Shown here piece by piece: positions 45,297 to 54,309 of a DNA stretch of 64,000 nt. The DNA is taken from contig JAWUZG010000332.1 of assembly GCA_036785705.1 (NCBI GenBank), forward strand, positions 4,960,001 through 5,024,000. The letters run 5' to 3'. The notes below the pieces were generated by a model that saw only the letters and a program-made list of their open reading frames with translations, was not told where the DNA came from and did no database searches. Every line of letters begins with the position of its first letter. Within the stretch, counting starts at the first letter, position 1. Origin of the DNA: Acanthornis magna. Its lineage: Eukaryota; Chordata; Aves; Passeriformes; Acanthizidae. Made by a program: the position numbers and the translations under genes.

Positions 45297-46419
45297 CATC
45301 ATTTGTGTGGCAGCACTAATGGCATCTGTCCGTGACAGAAAGGTTCCGATTTGGATTCAACCCTCGGAATGTGCAGATGGAGCATTTCCAAATCCTGATG
45401 TGGCTCAGCATCCCCTGACCTGTCCCTGACATCTCCCTGTGCTCTATGGGCTTGCAGGAGCCCTGGAACACCCAACATCCGACTGGGAGAGCACCTGGGA
45501 ACAGCCAAAAATCTGCCACGGAGCCATTTCTCAAAAAAACCTGTGGCTGCAGGTGATTCCTGGCACAGGCTGAGCAGCACTGGGAAGGGGAGTGCTCCTC
45601 CCAGGACCTGGGCACCCTGAGGAGGCACATCCATGTGGATGGGGCAGGTCCAGCATGGAATTCAAACTGCCAGCGACAGTCCCCTCCAGGACAGCTTTCC
45701 CTTCCGGGATGGAAGGAAAGCACAACTTGTGCCACTGGGATATGGAAACAGCCCCCAGGAGCCTGAGGAGGAGGAGGAGGGGGAGGAGGAGGGAGTTCCT
45801 TCCCTTGTGGCTCTCCCACTGTCACAGCACGAGGTGGGGACAGCAGGAGCAGAGAACCAGCAGCGCAGTGACAAGAGTGGCACCTCCCAGGGACACATCC
45901 CAGGGACGCATCCCAGGGACACCTCCAAGGGACACACCTGAGCTGCTGAGGACACAGGCACAGCCTGACAAACTGGGCAGAGGGGAACCCCCAGGTGCTG
46001 TGACCGAGCCAAGAGCCAGCCAGGGTGTCCTGTGCAGCAGGAACCCAAGAATCCTCACAAAAATGAGGATAAACTCATTCCCCTGCCCTCCTCTTTGGCT
46101 TTCTGAGTCAACTGAGTGCGAGTGTGGCTCTCAGAGCTCTGAAGGAGCAGGGCTGAAGGGACTCCCCCAGAGCTGCCCAGGAGCAGAACCCTGCAGGAGA
46201 ATCAGTTCTGAGGGACACAGACATCCCAGACGAGCCGGTTGTGAGGAGCTGTCCCAAGCTCTGGTGACACAGCCAAGGGGACAAGCTCTGCGTGGGGAGT
46301 TCACGGCAATTGCATCTCCTCAGACCCACGCAGGGCTCTGCTCTCAGGTGGTTTCACGCTCCGGAGAAATGTGTTTCCCCTCCTGAGTGCCAGGACGATG
46401 GGAATGCCAAAGCTCCGCC
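45297..46419. other. Unique DNA with short tandem repeats
   Basis: A purine (GGA)n run lies at about 45764-45794 and a 14-bp tandem repeat (CCCAGGGACACATC-like, about four copies) at about 45889-45941. No repeat family or exon recognised. Confidence 0.5.
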
Positions 46420-46690
46420 CTGGCCCGGGGCTCGGGAAGCGGCGGGTGCGTGCGGGGCCATCCTCGGGCTGCCCGGAGGAGATCGCTGCCGGCGTGGCCG
46501 TTCCTCTGGCACTGCCAGGTGATGCTGTGCCCCGCGAACACGAGCAGGGGTGACAGCTGCTGCGCTTTCTGCCCCGCTGCCTCCCGTGCCGAGGTGACAC
46601 CGGCGCGGCGGGGCCGCGATCCGAGGTGACACCGGCGCTGGTGTCGGTGACACGGCGGCAAAGGGGCGGAAAACTCCCGCTGCCGAGCTG
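46420..46690. promoter_or_regulatory. Small CpG-rich block
   Basis: About 270 bp of dense CpG, including two exact copies of CCGAGGTGACACCGGCG (46589-46605 and 46621-46637) followed by the palindrome GTGTCGGTGACAC at 46641-46653. Could be a small CpG island. No transcript evidence. Confidence 0.4.
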
Positions 46691-46883
46691 CCAGAGGGCA
46701 CGGAGGGCACGGGGACACCTGGAGAAGGGGAGGAGGAAAGGCAACGCAGGGCTCAGCGAGAGATCCAGCGCTGGATCCCTGCGGAGAGTGGGATGAGGGA
46801 ATGCCAAAGTGCGCTGCAGATCCCATCCTGGGGGAGGGAAAGTCAGGGGAAATCCGTGCTCCAGTTTAAAATGGCAAGCAGAG

Positions 46884-47195
46884 GTCATGGAATTATAGGA
46901 TCATGGAATGGTTTGGGTTGGAAGGGACTTTAAAGCCCATCCAGTCCCACCCCTGCCATGGCAGGGACACCTCCCACTGTCCCAGGCTGCTCCAAGCCCT
47001 GTCCAGCCTGGCCTTGGACACTGCCAGGGATCCAGGGGCAGCCACAGCTTCTCTGGGCACCTGTGCCAGGGCCTGCCCACCCTCACAGCCAACAATTCCT
47101 TCCCCATCTCCCATCTGTCCCTGCCCTCTGGCAGTGGGAAGCCATTCCCTGTGTCATGACTCTTGTAAATAATTCCTCTCCAGCTCTCCTGGAGG
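46884..47195 (-). mobile_element. CR1 LINE, type 1, 3' end, antisense
   Basis: About 310 bp in antisense. Tail GTCATGGAATTATAGGATCA, body GGTTTGGGTTGGAAGGGACT, ending at TCCAGCTCTCCTGGAGG. A segment near 47155-47172 (ATGACTCTTGTAAATAATTC) departs from the other copies. Outside this it is about 97% identical by eye to the sense copy at 44751-45296 and shares the private word CTCACAGCCAACAATTCC. Confidence 0.95.
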
Positions 47196-48392
47196 AGAAA
47201 TCCATGCAGAGCTCCATGAGGAAGGAGTGGGAAGGCTGCCCCGGTGATTCCCTGGTGCTGCTGTCCCTCTCCCCAGGCTCCCCCATCCTGTCCCCTCAGC
47301 CGTGCCCTGGTGGCTGTGCCAGGCCATTCCTGGTTATTGCCCTTGGCTCAGCGGTTCCCTTGCAGTCCATCATCTTGGTTTCACACCAGCCACACTTTTT
47401 GCTGTGGTTCCCTTGAACTAAAACCCCTCGTAGGCTCCAGAGCCTGGCAGAGGAGCCTCCGGAGAGCCCCTGGCTGGCATTCCCCGGTTGGCATTCCCTG
47501 GCTGGCATTCCTGGGCTGGCATTCCCAGGCTGTCCTGCAGGAAAGCAGAGCTCTCTCAATAACTCTGTGCTCCTCTGCTCCGGCCAAGCTGCTCCTGGGC
47601 ATTCCCTTTCCAGCCTTTTCCTTCCTTTATGGCACCTCCCGCTAAACTCTGCTCTCCCCGTGCATAATTCCCCATCTCCAATCCCCGGAATTCCCTTCTC
47701 CTTTTACCACGGAGATGTTTTCTCTACTCAAGCCTCACACAGGACCCCCTCAAAAGTCTCCTTCCCGAACAGTGGCACCACGCAGGGAAAATCCAGATAT
47801 TGCTGATTCCTCTCCATGGGAGGCAGAGCTGTTCCCCCTCCACCCACCAGCCTGGACATTATTTTGCTCTGGTTTCTCCTGCAGAGAATTTCTGGGAAAA
47901 GCATTTCCTTCTGCCAAGCTCAGGGAAGGTTTTCCCACATCTGGGGGCTGCCTCTGCCCTCAGGCTGCTGCTCAGAGCACAGGGACATCACAAGAGCAGC
48001 TCTGTAGCAGATAAAAAAGGGTGCAAAGGTGCAAAAAGGCAGATCTGGGACCAGTGGGGTCACCTGGATGCTCCCAGGTGCCTGGCAGGGGTATCAGGGT
48101 GACCTTTTCCCATCAACTCACACAAAATCTCACTGCCTCCAGAAAGAGCCTTAGGACAGAGAGCTTGGCCCAGAGCCCAGCAGTGTGACAGAGAGGTGGG
48201 AGCAGCGTGGGGATGGCAGAGCCCGGCTGGGGGCAGGGGTGAAGCCCTTGGCACCTGGGGCTCTGTAGGGGCTGCAAAAGGAGCGTTCCCAGGGCATTTG
48301 GGAATGTGCCCTTGTGCTTTCCAGGGAGATGGGCTCCCCTTAATTCTGGGGCACAGAGGAAACCAGCACAAAGTGGGAATCCAGGGCTCCCA
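47196..48392. other. Unique DNA with a short tandem repeat
   Basis: About four copies of a 14-15 bp unit (GGCTGGCATTCCC-like) lie at 47472-47531. No repeat family or exon recognised. Confidence 0.5.
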
Positions 48393-48508
48393 GTCACAGA
48401 ATCCAGACTGGTGTGCCTTGGAAGGAACCCTAAATCCCATCCCATTCCCACCCTGCCCTGGGCAGGGACACCTCCCACCAGCCCAGGCTGCTCCGAGCCC
48501 CATCCATC
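48393..48508 (-). mobile_element. CR1 LINE, 3' fragment, antisense
   Basis: About 115 bp: CACAGAATCCAGACTGG (tail), CTTGGAAGGAACCCTAAATC, GGCAGGGACACCTCCCACCA, GCCCAGGCTGCTCCGAGCCC. Short, moderately diverged type 1-like copy. Confidence 0.85.
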
Positions 48509-49831
48509 CTCTCCTTGCTCTGCCATTCCATGGTTCCACTGGTGTTTCCCACTCCCCCTCCTGCTGTTCCCACTCAACCCACAGCATTCCCACCCTCCCT
48601 GGCAGAGCTGCTCCGGGGGACACGATCCAGGGAAGGATCCAGGGGGCTTTAACTGTGCCTGGCCGAAAAACATCACCCTCTTAGAGCCAGGGAATTTCTT
48701 GGCTCCATCGCAGGCTGCAGGAGTGAGCCCAGACCCCCCAGGTGACATCACCATGGGGCGCCTTGGTGGCCTCTGGCTGCCAGCTGCTCCCAAATTCCAG
48801 CTGTGCCCTCCCTTCTGGGACACCCCAGTGCTGAGCTGTGCCCAACAGCTTTTCCCAGGATGCAGGACACCAGGAAACACCAGCTCAGGGACACACCTGC
48901 ACCCCTGGCTGCTCCCCGGGGCCATCCCAGCACCTCCATCCCTGCACGCTGCTCCTCTGGGATGGAGCAGGAGATGAAAGCCACGGGAGACCCCGAGCGG
49001 GGCTTGGAGGCCTGGGAAAGGGGGAATGTTTTTATTGCTGGATTAATAATTTACCAGGACAAACTGGAATTCAGGGCACTGAGAATCTGAGAGATTCCCA
49101 CCGAGCTGAGGTTGCCCACTTTTCGCCCAGCAAGGAGCTGCTTTTGGGGGCTCCCCACCTCACCCCTCATTCCCACTTTCCCTCCTCTCCAATGGGTATT
49201 TCCACATGCATTTCCCAGCCTTGGGAGGAGCTGGCTGCTGCTGCTCCCGAGGAGTGATAAGCTGGCCAAGCAGACTTGGCACTGGGAAAGGGACAATTCA
49301 CAGCCCAGACAACTTTACCTGGATTGAATTAATCCGAAGCAGCAGCAGCAGCAGCGCCTTCCCAGCCCTGGCAGCGGGAGCGGCTCGGAGCGAGCACGAG
49401 ATTGGCACAAGTCCCTGATAATAAATTGTGCAGAGAACAGCAAGAAAAGGGAAAAATCCTGGCTTTGATGTGCTCTATCTCCCATCTCCAGCTCAGCACG
49501 AGCACCAGAGTGGCCCCGACCACGGATGAGGGTGGAGATTGCAGGCGTGGAGGAAATGGATTGTGCTGGAAAAGGTGGGAAATTGGGGGGAAGGTTAGAG
49601 GGACTGGCTCTCATATCTCAGCTGATTCATTGCCTGAGTGAAAATTCGGGGGGTGCTGAAAATTTGGCTTAAACAAGAGGCAGGGAAAGAGCAAAGTGTC
49701 CCAACTCTTTGTGGCAGAGAAAGGAAATCCACTGGGAAACGAGAAATGGGAATATGAGCTGCTGATTAAGGGTTACCTCGTTAGTAATCAATTAGGCCTA
49801 GAGCCTATTGCTGCAGGAACTGCCTGGGGCA
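48509..49831. other. Unique noncoding DNA
   Basis: No repeat family or exon. An (AGC)6 run lies at 49338-49355 and an AT-richer patch at about 49745-49805 (GGGTTACCTCGTTAGTAATC). Confidence 0.45.
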
Positions 49832-50008
49832 GGTCATGGAACAGAATCAGGGAATCCCAGGATGGTTCGGGTTGGAATTCTTAAATCTTAAATCCCACCC
49901 CATCCCACCCCTGCAGGGACACCTCCCACTGTCCCAGGCTGCTCCAAGCCCTGTCCAGCCTGGCCTTGGACACTGCCAGGGATCCAGGGACAGCCACAGC
50001 TTCTCTGG
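49832..50008 (-). mobile_element. CR1 LINE, type 1, 3' fragment, antisense
   Basis: About 175 bp in antisense: tail GTCATGGAACAGAATCAGGG, then GGATGGTTCGGGTTGGAATT, GGGACACCTCCCACTGTCCC, ending at CAGCCACAGCTTCTCTGG. A short tandem slip (TTAAATCTTAAATC) interrupts the region that usually reads GGACTTTAAAGCCC. Confidence 0.93.
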
Positions 50009-51689
50009 AGAATCTCCCCCCAGGAGAACTCAGGCCAAGGTTACAAAACTCAGCTCCCAGCAGCATCAGCTCATTTCTTTCCTGGGTAGAGGATGGTTTA
50101 TCCTACGAGAAATTTGGTTTCCTAATCCCGCTGCTCTTCCGAGGGGGCATTTGAGAGCTCAGTGCTGGGAGGGCAGTCCCAATTTCCAGCTGAGATTTCA
50201 CAGTCCCTTCCCCCCATTCCATGCCCTATCAATATTCCCCTGAAGTGGCACTGGGGGTTATTTTCCTTCTGTTATAAACAGCAGCTGAATTCCTGCTCAG
50301 CCTCTCTGAAATATTGCTGTGAAAATCAAGGATATGAGCTGACTTATCAGGGGAGAAAAATGCCACAGGCACTAATGCCGGGCTCAGGGGCGGCACAGCC
50401 AGGGAATAACAGCATTCCTCCTGCAAGGCAGGAGCCTGGAGCACAGGGGACTTAGGGAGCATTACCAGGAAGGCACAAATAAGCACTTTCCAAGAGCCAG
50501 GTTTTTCCAGCCCTGCTGTCCACTCTTAGGGAGAGGCTCTGCAGGAATGCTGAATCCTCACTGCACCCCTGTATCCACGGAATTTTCCTTTTGGTATGCT
50601 GTGTGCTCAGCTCCTGTGGTCTGAGGACAATTTTTATTGAGGAAGTCGGGGCAGTGAGCACAGAAAATCCCCTTTTTAGGGCACCCCCCAACAGGCTGCT
50701 CTGGCCACAGCGGTGGCCCTGGGGGAGGTCCCAGCAGAGGATTTGGTTGGAGGTTTGTGTGCAGGCACAGAATGCAGCTGAGATTTGGGAATACAGTCAC
50801 ACAGAGCAGGAGCAGTGTGCATTATTCATCATCCAGGTAACACTGACACGAGGAGAACATTCCGCTGTTAAATGTTGGAAAACAGGAGAAAAGAAAGGCC
50901 ATTCCTGTGTGAAGAACTCTGTCCTGTAAATCCCTTTTATGCTGGAGTTGTCACACTGTTCATGTCACCATAAAATGGAGCAAAAGCAGGGCTTTAGAGA
51001 GGTTTTTGGGGGTTGGCTGCCCTCTATCCCCACGGGAAGATCCAGCTCGTGACCCCCATGCAGGGTGCAGGGGAAGGGGGAGTTTCCAGTGTGTGGTTAA
51101 GGGCAAACAGGGAGGGATCGCCCCACCCTCAGAACTCAGCCCTGGCCCAGGGGCACTGTTCCGACCCAGGGCAGTGATTCCAGCAGGAGCTGTCTGTTCT
51201 CCAGCTCCAGGAGCCCTGGCAGTTCCTCTTCCCACAGCCCCAGGGCAGGTGAATCACAGCCATGTGCCCCCACCCTCCCCAGCACCCCTCTGTCCCCATC
51301 CATGACCCCGCCGAGGCTGACACATCCTGGATTTCCCAATCCTGCCGAGCTGCAGCATTTCCCTGAGTCATGGGCTGGCACCAGCCCAGGTGACACTGCT
51401 GACCCCGGGCCAGGTCACTGCTCGGCTCCTCCTGAGCCCGGGGTCCCTCATCCCGGGAGCTCCGTGGGGCCGGAGCAGGGCACAGGGACAGCAGCACTGC
51501 AGGGCCATCGATCCCAGGGCTGTCAAGGCCACTGGTAACACAACAGTCAACAAGACACATGCCCTGAGGCAGACCTCAAATATTAAATTCCCCAGCGGAG
51601 CGGAGTTCCCAGCTTTAATAATTATCCTTCTCCAGCGCAGGCCCTCGGAATCTTCTGATGGGAAGTGCATAATTTAAGTGCAAGGTACT
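50009..51689. other. Unique noncoding DNA
   Basis: No repeat family or exon recognised. Open frames are short and overlapping. Confidence 0.45.
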
Positions 51690-52020
51690 TGTATTGTTGT
51701 TAGTGGTTAGTGGTGAGATCTGTGCCAGGTCTGCTCTCCTTTAACATCTTCATTTGATCTGAAAGAGGGAGGGTAAAGAGCCTGTTAATTAAATTTGCAG
51801 AGGATATGAAATGGGAAGGTGCTGCAAATCCTGGTGAGGACAAAGAGCTAAAAAGATAATGCACTGGGAAAGAAGGGTCAGGCCTAGGAAGGAAATAGCC
51901 AAATGAAATTCATTCTGAACAAATGCAAAGTAATCCAGCTGGGGAAATATAATTTAACACCATGGAGACTGGGAGAGAGATATTTGGAGAGCAGTAATAG
52001 GGAGCAGCCTGAGGGACAGC
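51690..52020 (+). pseudogene. Decayed CR1 ORF2 (reverse transcriptase motif C region), sense
   Basis: A degraded CR1 reverse-transcriptase piece. FNIFI is readable at 51740-51754 (family LLFNIFINDL), followed in another frame at 51791-51840 by KFAEDMKWEGAANPGED, where the family has KFADDTKLGGAAN; the first catalytic Asp of the FADD box is now Glu. At 51903 onward MKFILNKCKVIQLGKYN matches the family block MRFNENKCKVLHLG. Stops and frameshifts lie between blocks. This remnant supplies the first ~17 codons of a 356-codon open frame (51903-52973) that is otherwise unrelated low-complexity sequence. Confidence 0.78.
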
Positions 52021-53083
52021 GAATTACAGTGGGATTTGGGATGTGTGGTGGTGGGAAGAGCAGGAGCTGTGCACAGACAGCACCAGGCCTTTCTGACCCG
52101 GAAACAGGGCAGGTTTTGTGTCATTGTGCCTGGGTGACACTCAGTGCCACCCTACCTGTGTATGCCAAGTGTCCAGGAGCTGAAAGACGCCAGGACTTCA
52201 GAACAAATGGGGATATTTGTGTTCGGGACAGCCCGGGGCCAGCTGGGGCCATCAGGGCGCATGGGGAATGTGACAAAACCCCAAATCCCCAATGTCCCCT
52301 TGCCCAGGGCACACCGACAGCTGCAGCCCCGCTCTTGGATCAGCCTGTGGGGCTGGGAGATCCAGGACAGACATCAGCTCTGCGCTGGGGGATCTCAGCA
52401 CCCTGCACTGGGAGGGGGCTCAGCCCCAGCTCCCATCCCAAACTCCGGGGCACAGTGCAGGAACAGCTCCCGAAACCCCACACTGCCACTGCCCCTCCCC
52501 CTGCAGCCACACCACAACACCTCTGGGATCACCTGCCGGGTGATCTGCCACCAGCAGCCCCCTGTGACCTGCCACCTCCCTGTCCGTCACCCTGCACTGC
52601 TGTCCCTGGCACTGCCGTCCCTTCACTGCAGCACCGCCATCCCATAATGGCCTGTCCTAACCCGGGAGCAGCTGTTCCCAGAGCATTCCTGCCACGGGAT
52701 TACAGCACTGCGCTGGCCCCATGGCCTCTCCAGGGCTGGCCCCTGTCCCTGTGGGGCACCAGCAGCGTGGGCCGCGCCCCACACCCTCGGGCGGGGCAGG
52801 AATGTCACGCGTCAGAGGTGACACCCGGCAGAGGTGGCACCCGGCGTGTCCCCACCCCGCAGCCCCGCGTGCTCCCGTCACGGCCAGGCAGCCGCGCCGA
52901 GCAGACAGCTCCATTTAGGAGGCGCAGCAAGTTTCCAAGAAATCCTGCTGTCTTCAAAGGCAGCTTGGCATGAATATTTCAGCGCAGCTGCCTGGCCCCG
53001 GCCCCGGCCCCGTGTCTGGGAGCAGCCGCGACAGGAGCGGGGTCAGCGCTCCCCGCGCCGCGAGCCGCGTGCCGCACGGCCCC
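52021..53083. other. Unique DNA grading into a CpG-rich block
   Basis: The first 700 bp may include a little more of the old LINE but nothing I can support. From about 52770 CpG density rises (GCCGCGCCCCACACCCTCGG, GGCAGCCGCGCCGAGCAGAC). Confidence 0.4.
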
Positions 53084-53600
53084 GGCTGTCCCTCCCGGGA
53101 TGGGTGACCCTAGGGTGGCCGCTCCTTCCCAGCAGCACCCCCGGCTGTCCCTCCCGGGATGGGTGACCGCAGGGTGGCAGCTCCTGCCCAGCAGCACCCC
53201 CAGCTGTCCCTCCCGGGATGGGTGACCCTAGGGTGGCCGCTCCTGCCCTGCCCAGCAGCACCTCCGGCTGTCCCTCCCGGGATGGGTGACCCTAGGGTGG
53301 CCGCCCCTGCCCTGCCCAGCAGCCCCCGGGCGCTGCTAGCCCGCGGAGCCCCTGGAGATGCCCGCACGGGGGGCGCTGGCGGCTGGCGCTCGGTCCCCTC
53401 GCCACAGTCCCCTCCCTGGCAGCTCGGCCCCGGCTCCAGCCGCACCCCCTGGCCCCGCTCGGCCCCGGCCGGCTGCGCTGGGCACCGAGCCCCTGCCCGG
53501 GCCGGGGGCAGCGCTGGCTGCCAGCCCCTGCCCGCGTCAGGAGAGGCAGCGCCGCGCAGCAGCCACACGTCCGCGGCAGTGCGGGGGGCACGGCTGGGGG
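52770..53600. promoter_or_regulatory. CpG-rich block
   Basis: About 830 bp of high CpG density with a minisatellite inside (53084-53328). It is followed by an AT-rich, repeat-free block and then by a second, smaller CpG-rich block at 54090-54300. The arrangement is compatible with a CpG-island promoter and its flanks, but no start site or exon is recognisable on either strand. Confidence 0.5.
53084..53328. repeat. 59-64 bp GC-rich minisatellite, four copies
   Basis: Copies start at 53084, 53143, 53202 and 53266. Each begins with GGCTGTCCCTCCCGGGATGG and continues GTGACCCTAGGGTGG; the last two have an extra CCCTG duplication. Very few differences between copies suggest recent expansion or homogenisation. 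It produces repeated Gly-Asp-Pro-Arg-Val-Ala-Ala-Pro runs in shadow frames. Confidence 0.93.
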
Positions 53601-53609
53601 GAACCAATG

Positions 53610-54110
53610 CACCGTTCATTAGCCTCACTCTGCCTGTCCTAATTGCCTGTTCAGGCTGAAACAATTGTGTTAGAGGCTGCTCTGCCTAATTATTATTGTT
53701 CTTTTAAAAATAACGTGGAGGGGGGAGAGCGGCGGGGAGAGGAGAGGGGAAGGGAAGGGAAGAGGGAGCAGGAGGGCAGGGGAACGGGCAAGGCCGGGCT
53801 GGAGCAGCTTGCAGGATAAGTGACTTGTTTAATGACTGGGAGCTGCGGGGCTGGTAGGGAATAAACAGGTCTGAAATTGGTTCGCCCCCTCCCCGCCTCC
53901 TGCCTGCCCCCCTCTCCTCTCCCACTGTTTATTTCCGAGTGATCAGAGGGAGAATAAAAGCCCATCTCGTGTAATAGAGGCAGAGGATTTAATCTGTGTG
54001 CCTGCGACTTCAGTAAACTGCAAACATCGATCCGAGCCGGTGGGGAAAGAAAAGAAATTTACAGGCCAATAAAAATATATTAAAAAACTTCCCCTGCCCT
54101 CTCGCCGCGG
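53610..54110. promoter_or_regulatory. AT-rich repeat-free block between CpG-rich blocks
   Basis: Contains TTCATTAGCCTCACTCTGCC, GAAACAATTGTGTTAGAGG (SOX-like ACAATTG), CTAATTATTATTGTTC, AACATCGATCC and GGCCAATAAAAATATATT, with a guanine-rich purine tract at 53716-53788. The dense homeodomain- and SOX-type words and the abrupt AT/GC changes resemble a conserved developmental regulatory region. This is inference from texture only. Confidence 0.35.
53716..53788 (+). repeat. Purine tract with G-quadruplex potential
   Basis: About 73 bp of nearly pure purine on the plus strand, with at least six runs of three or more G separated by 1-7 bases (GGGGGG, GGGG, GGGG, GGG, GGG, GGG). It meets the usual sequence pattern for intramolecular G-quadruplex formation and for H-DNA. 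Confidence 0.7.
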
Positions 54111-54309
54111 TGGGGGCGATGCCGGGGGGCTGCGGGCGGGGAGAGGAGCCCGGGAGCGGCACGGAGGGACCCGGGGGACTGCTGGCAACCCCGGGGGCTG
54201 CTCCCGGGGCCGGGGAGCAGCGAGTGGCCCCGGGAGCCCCTCCGCTCACCCGGGGGTGCTGCGGGGCCAGCGGGCTGAGAAGCGGAGGGTCTGGCAGCCA
54301 GTCTGACAC
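54090..54309. promoter_or_regulatory. Small CpG-rich block
   Basis: CTCGCCGCGGTGGGGGCGAT and many CCGGGG words over about 210 bp, immediately after the AT-rich block. Several G-runs of 4-6 also fit G-quadruplex patterns. Confidence 0.4.

Noticed and set aside
51903..52973. 356-codon open frame, plus strand
   Set aside because: Its first ~17 codons are a CR1 reverse-transcriptase remnant and the rest is unrelated GC-rich sequence. No coherent protein.
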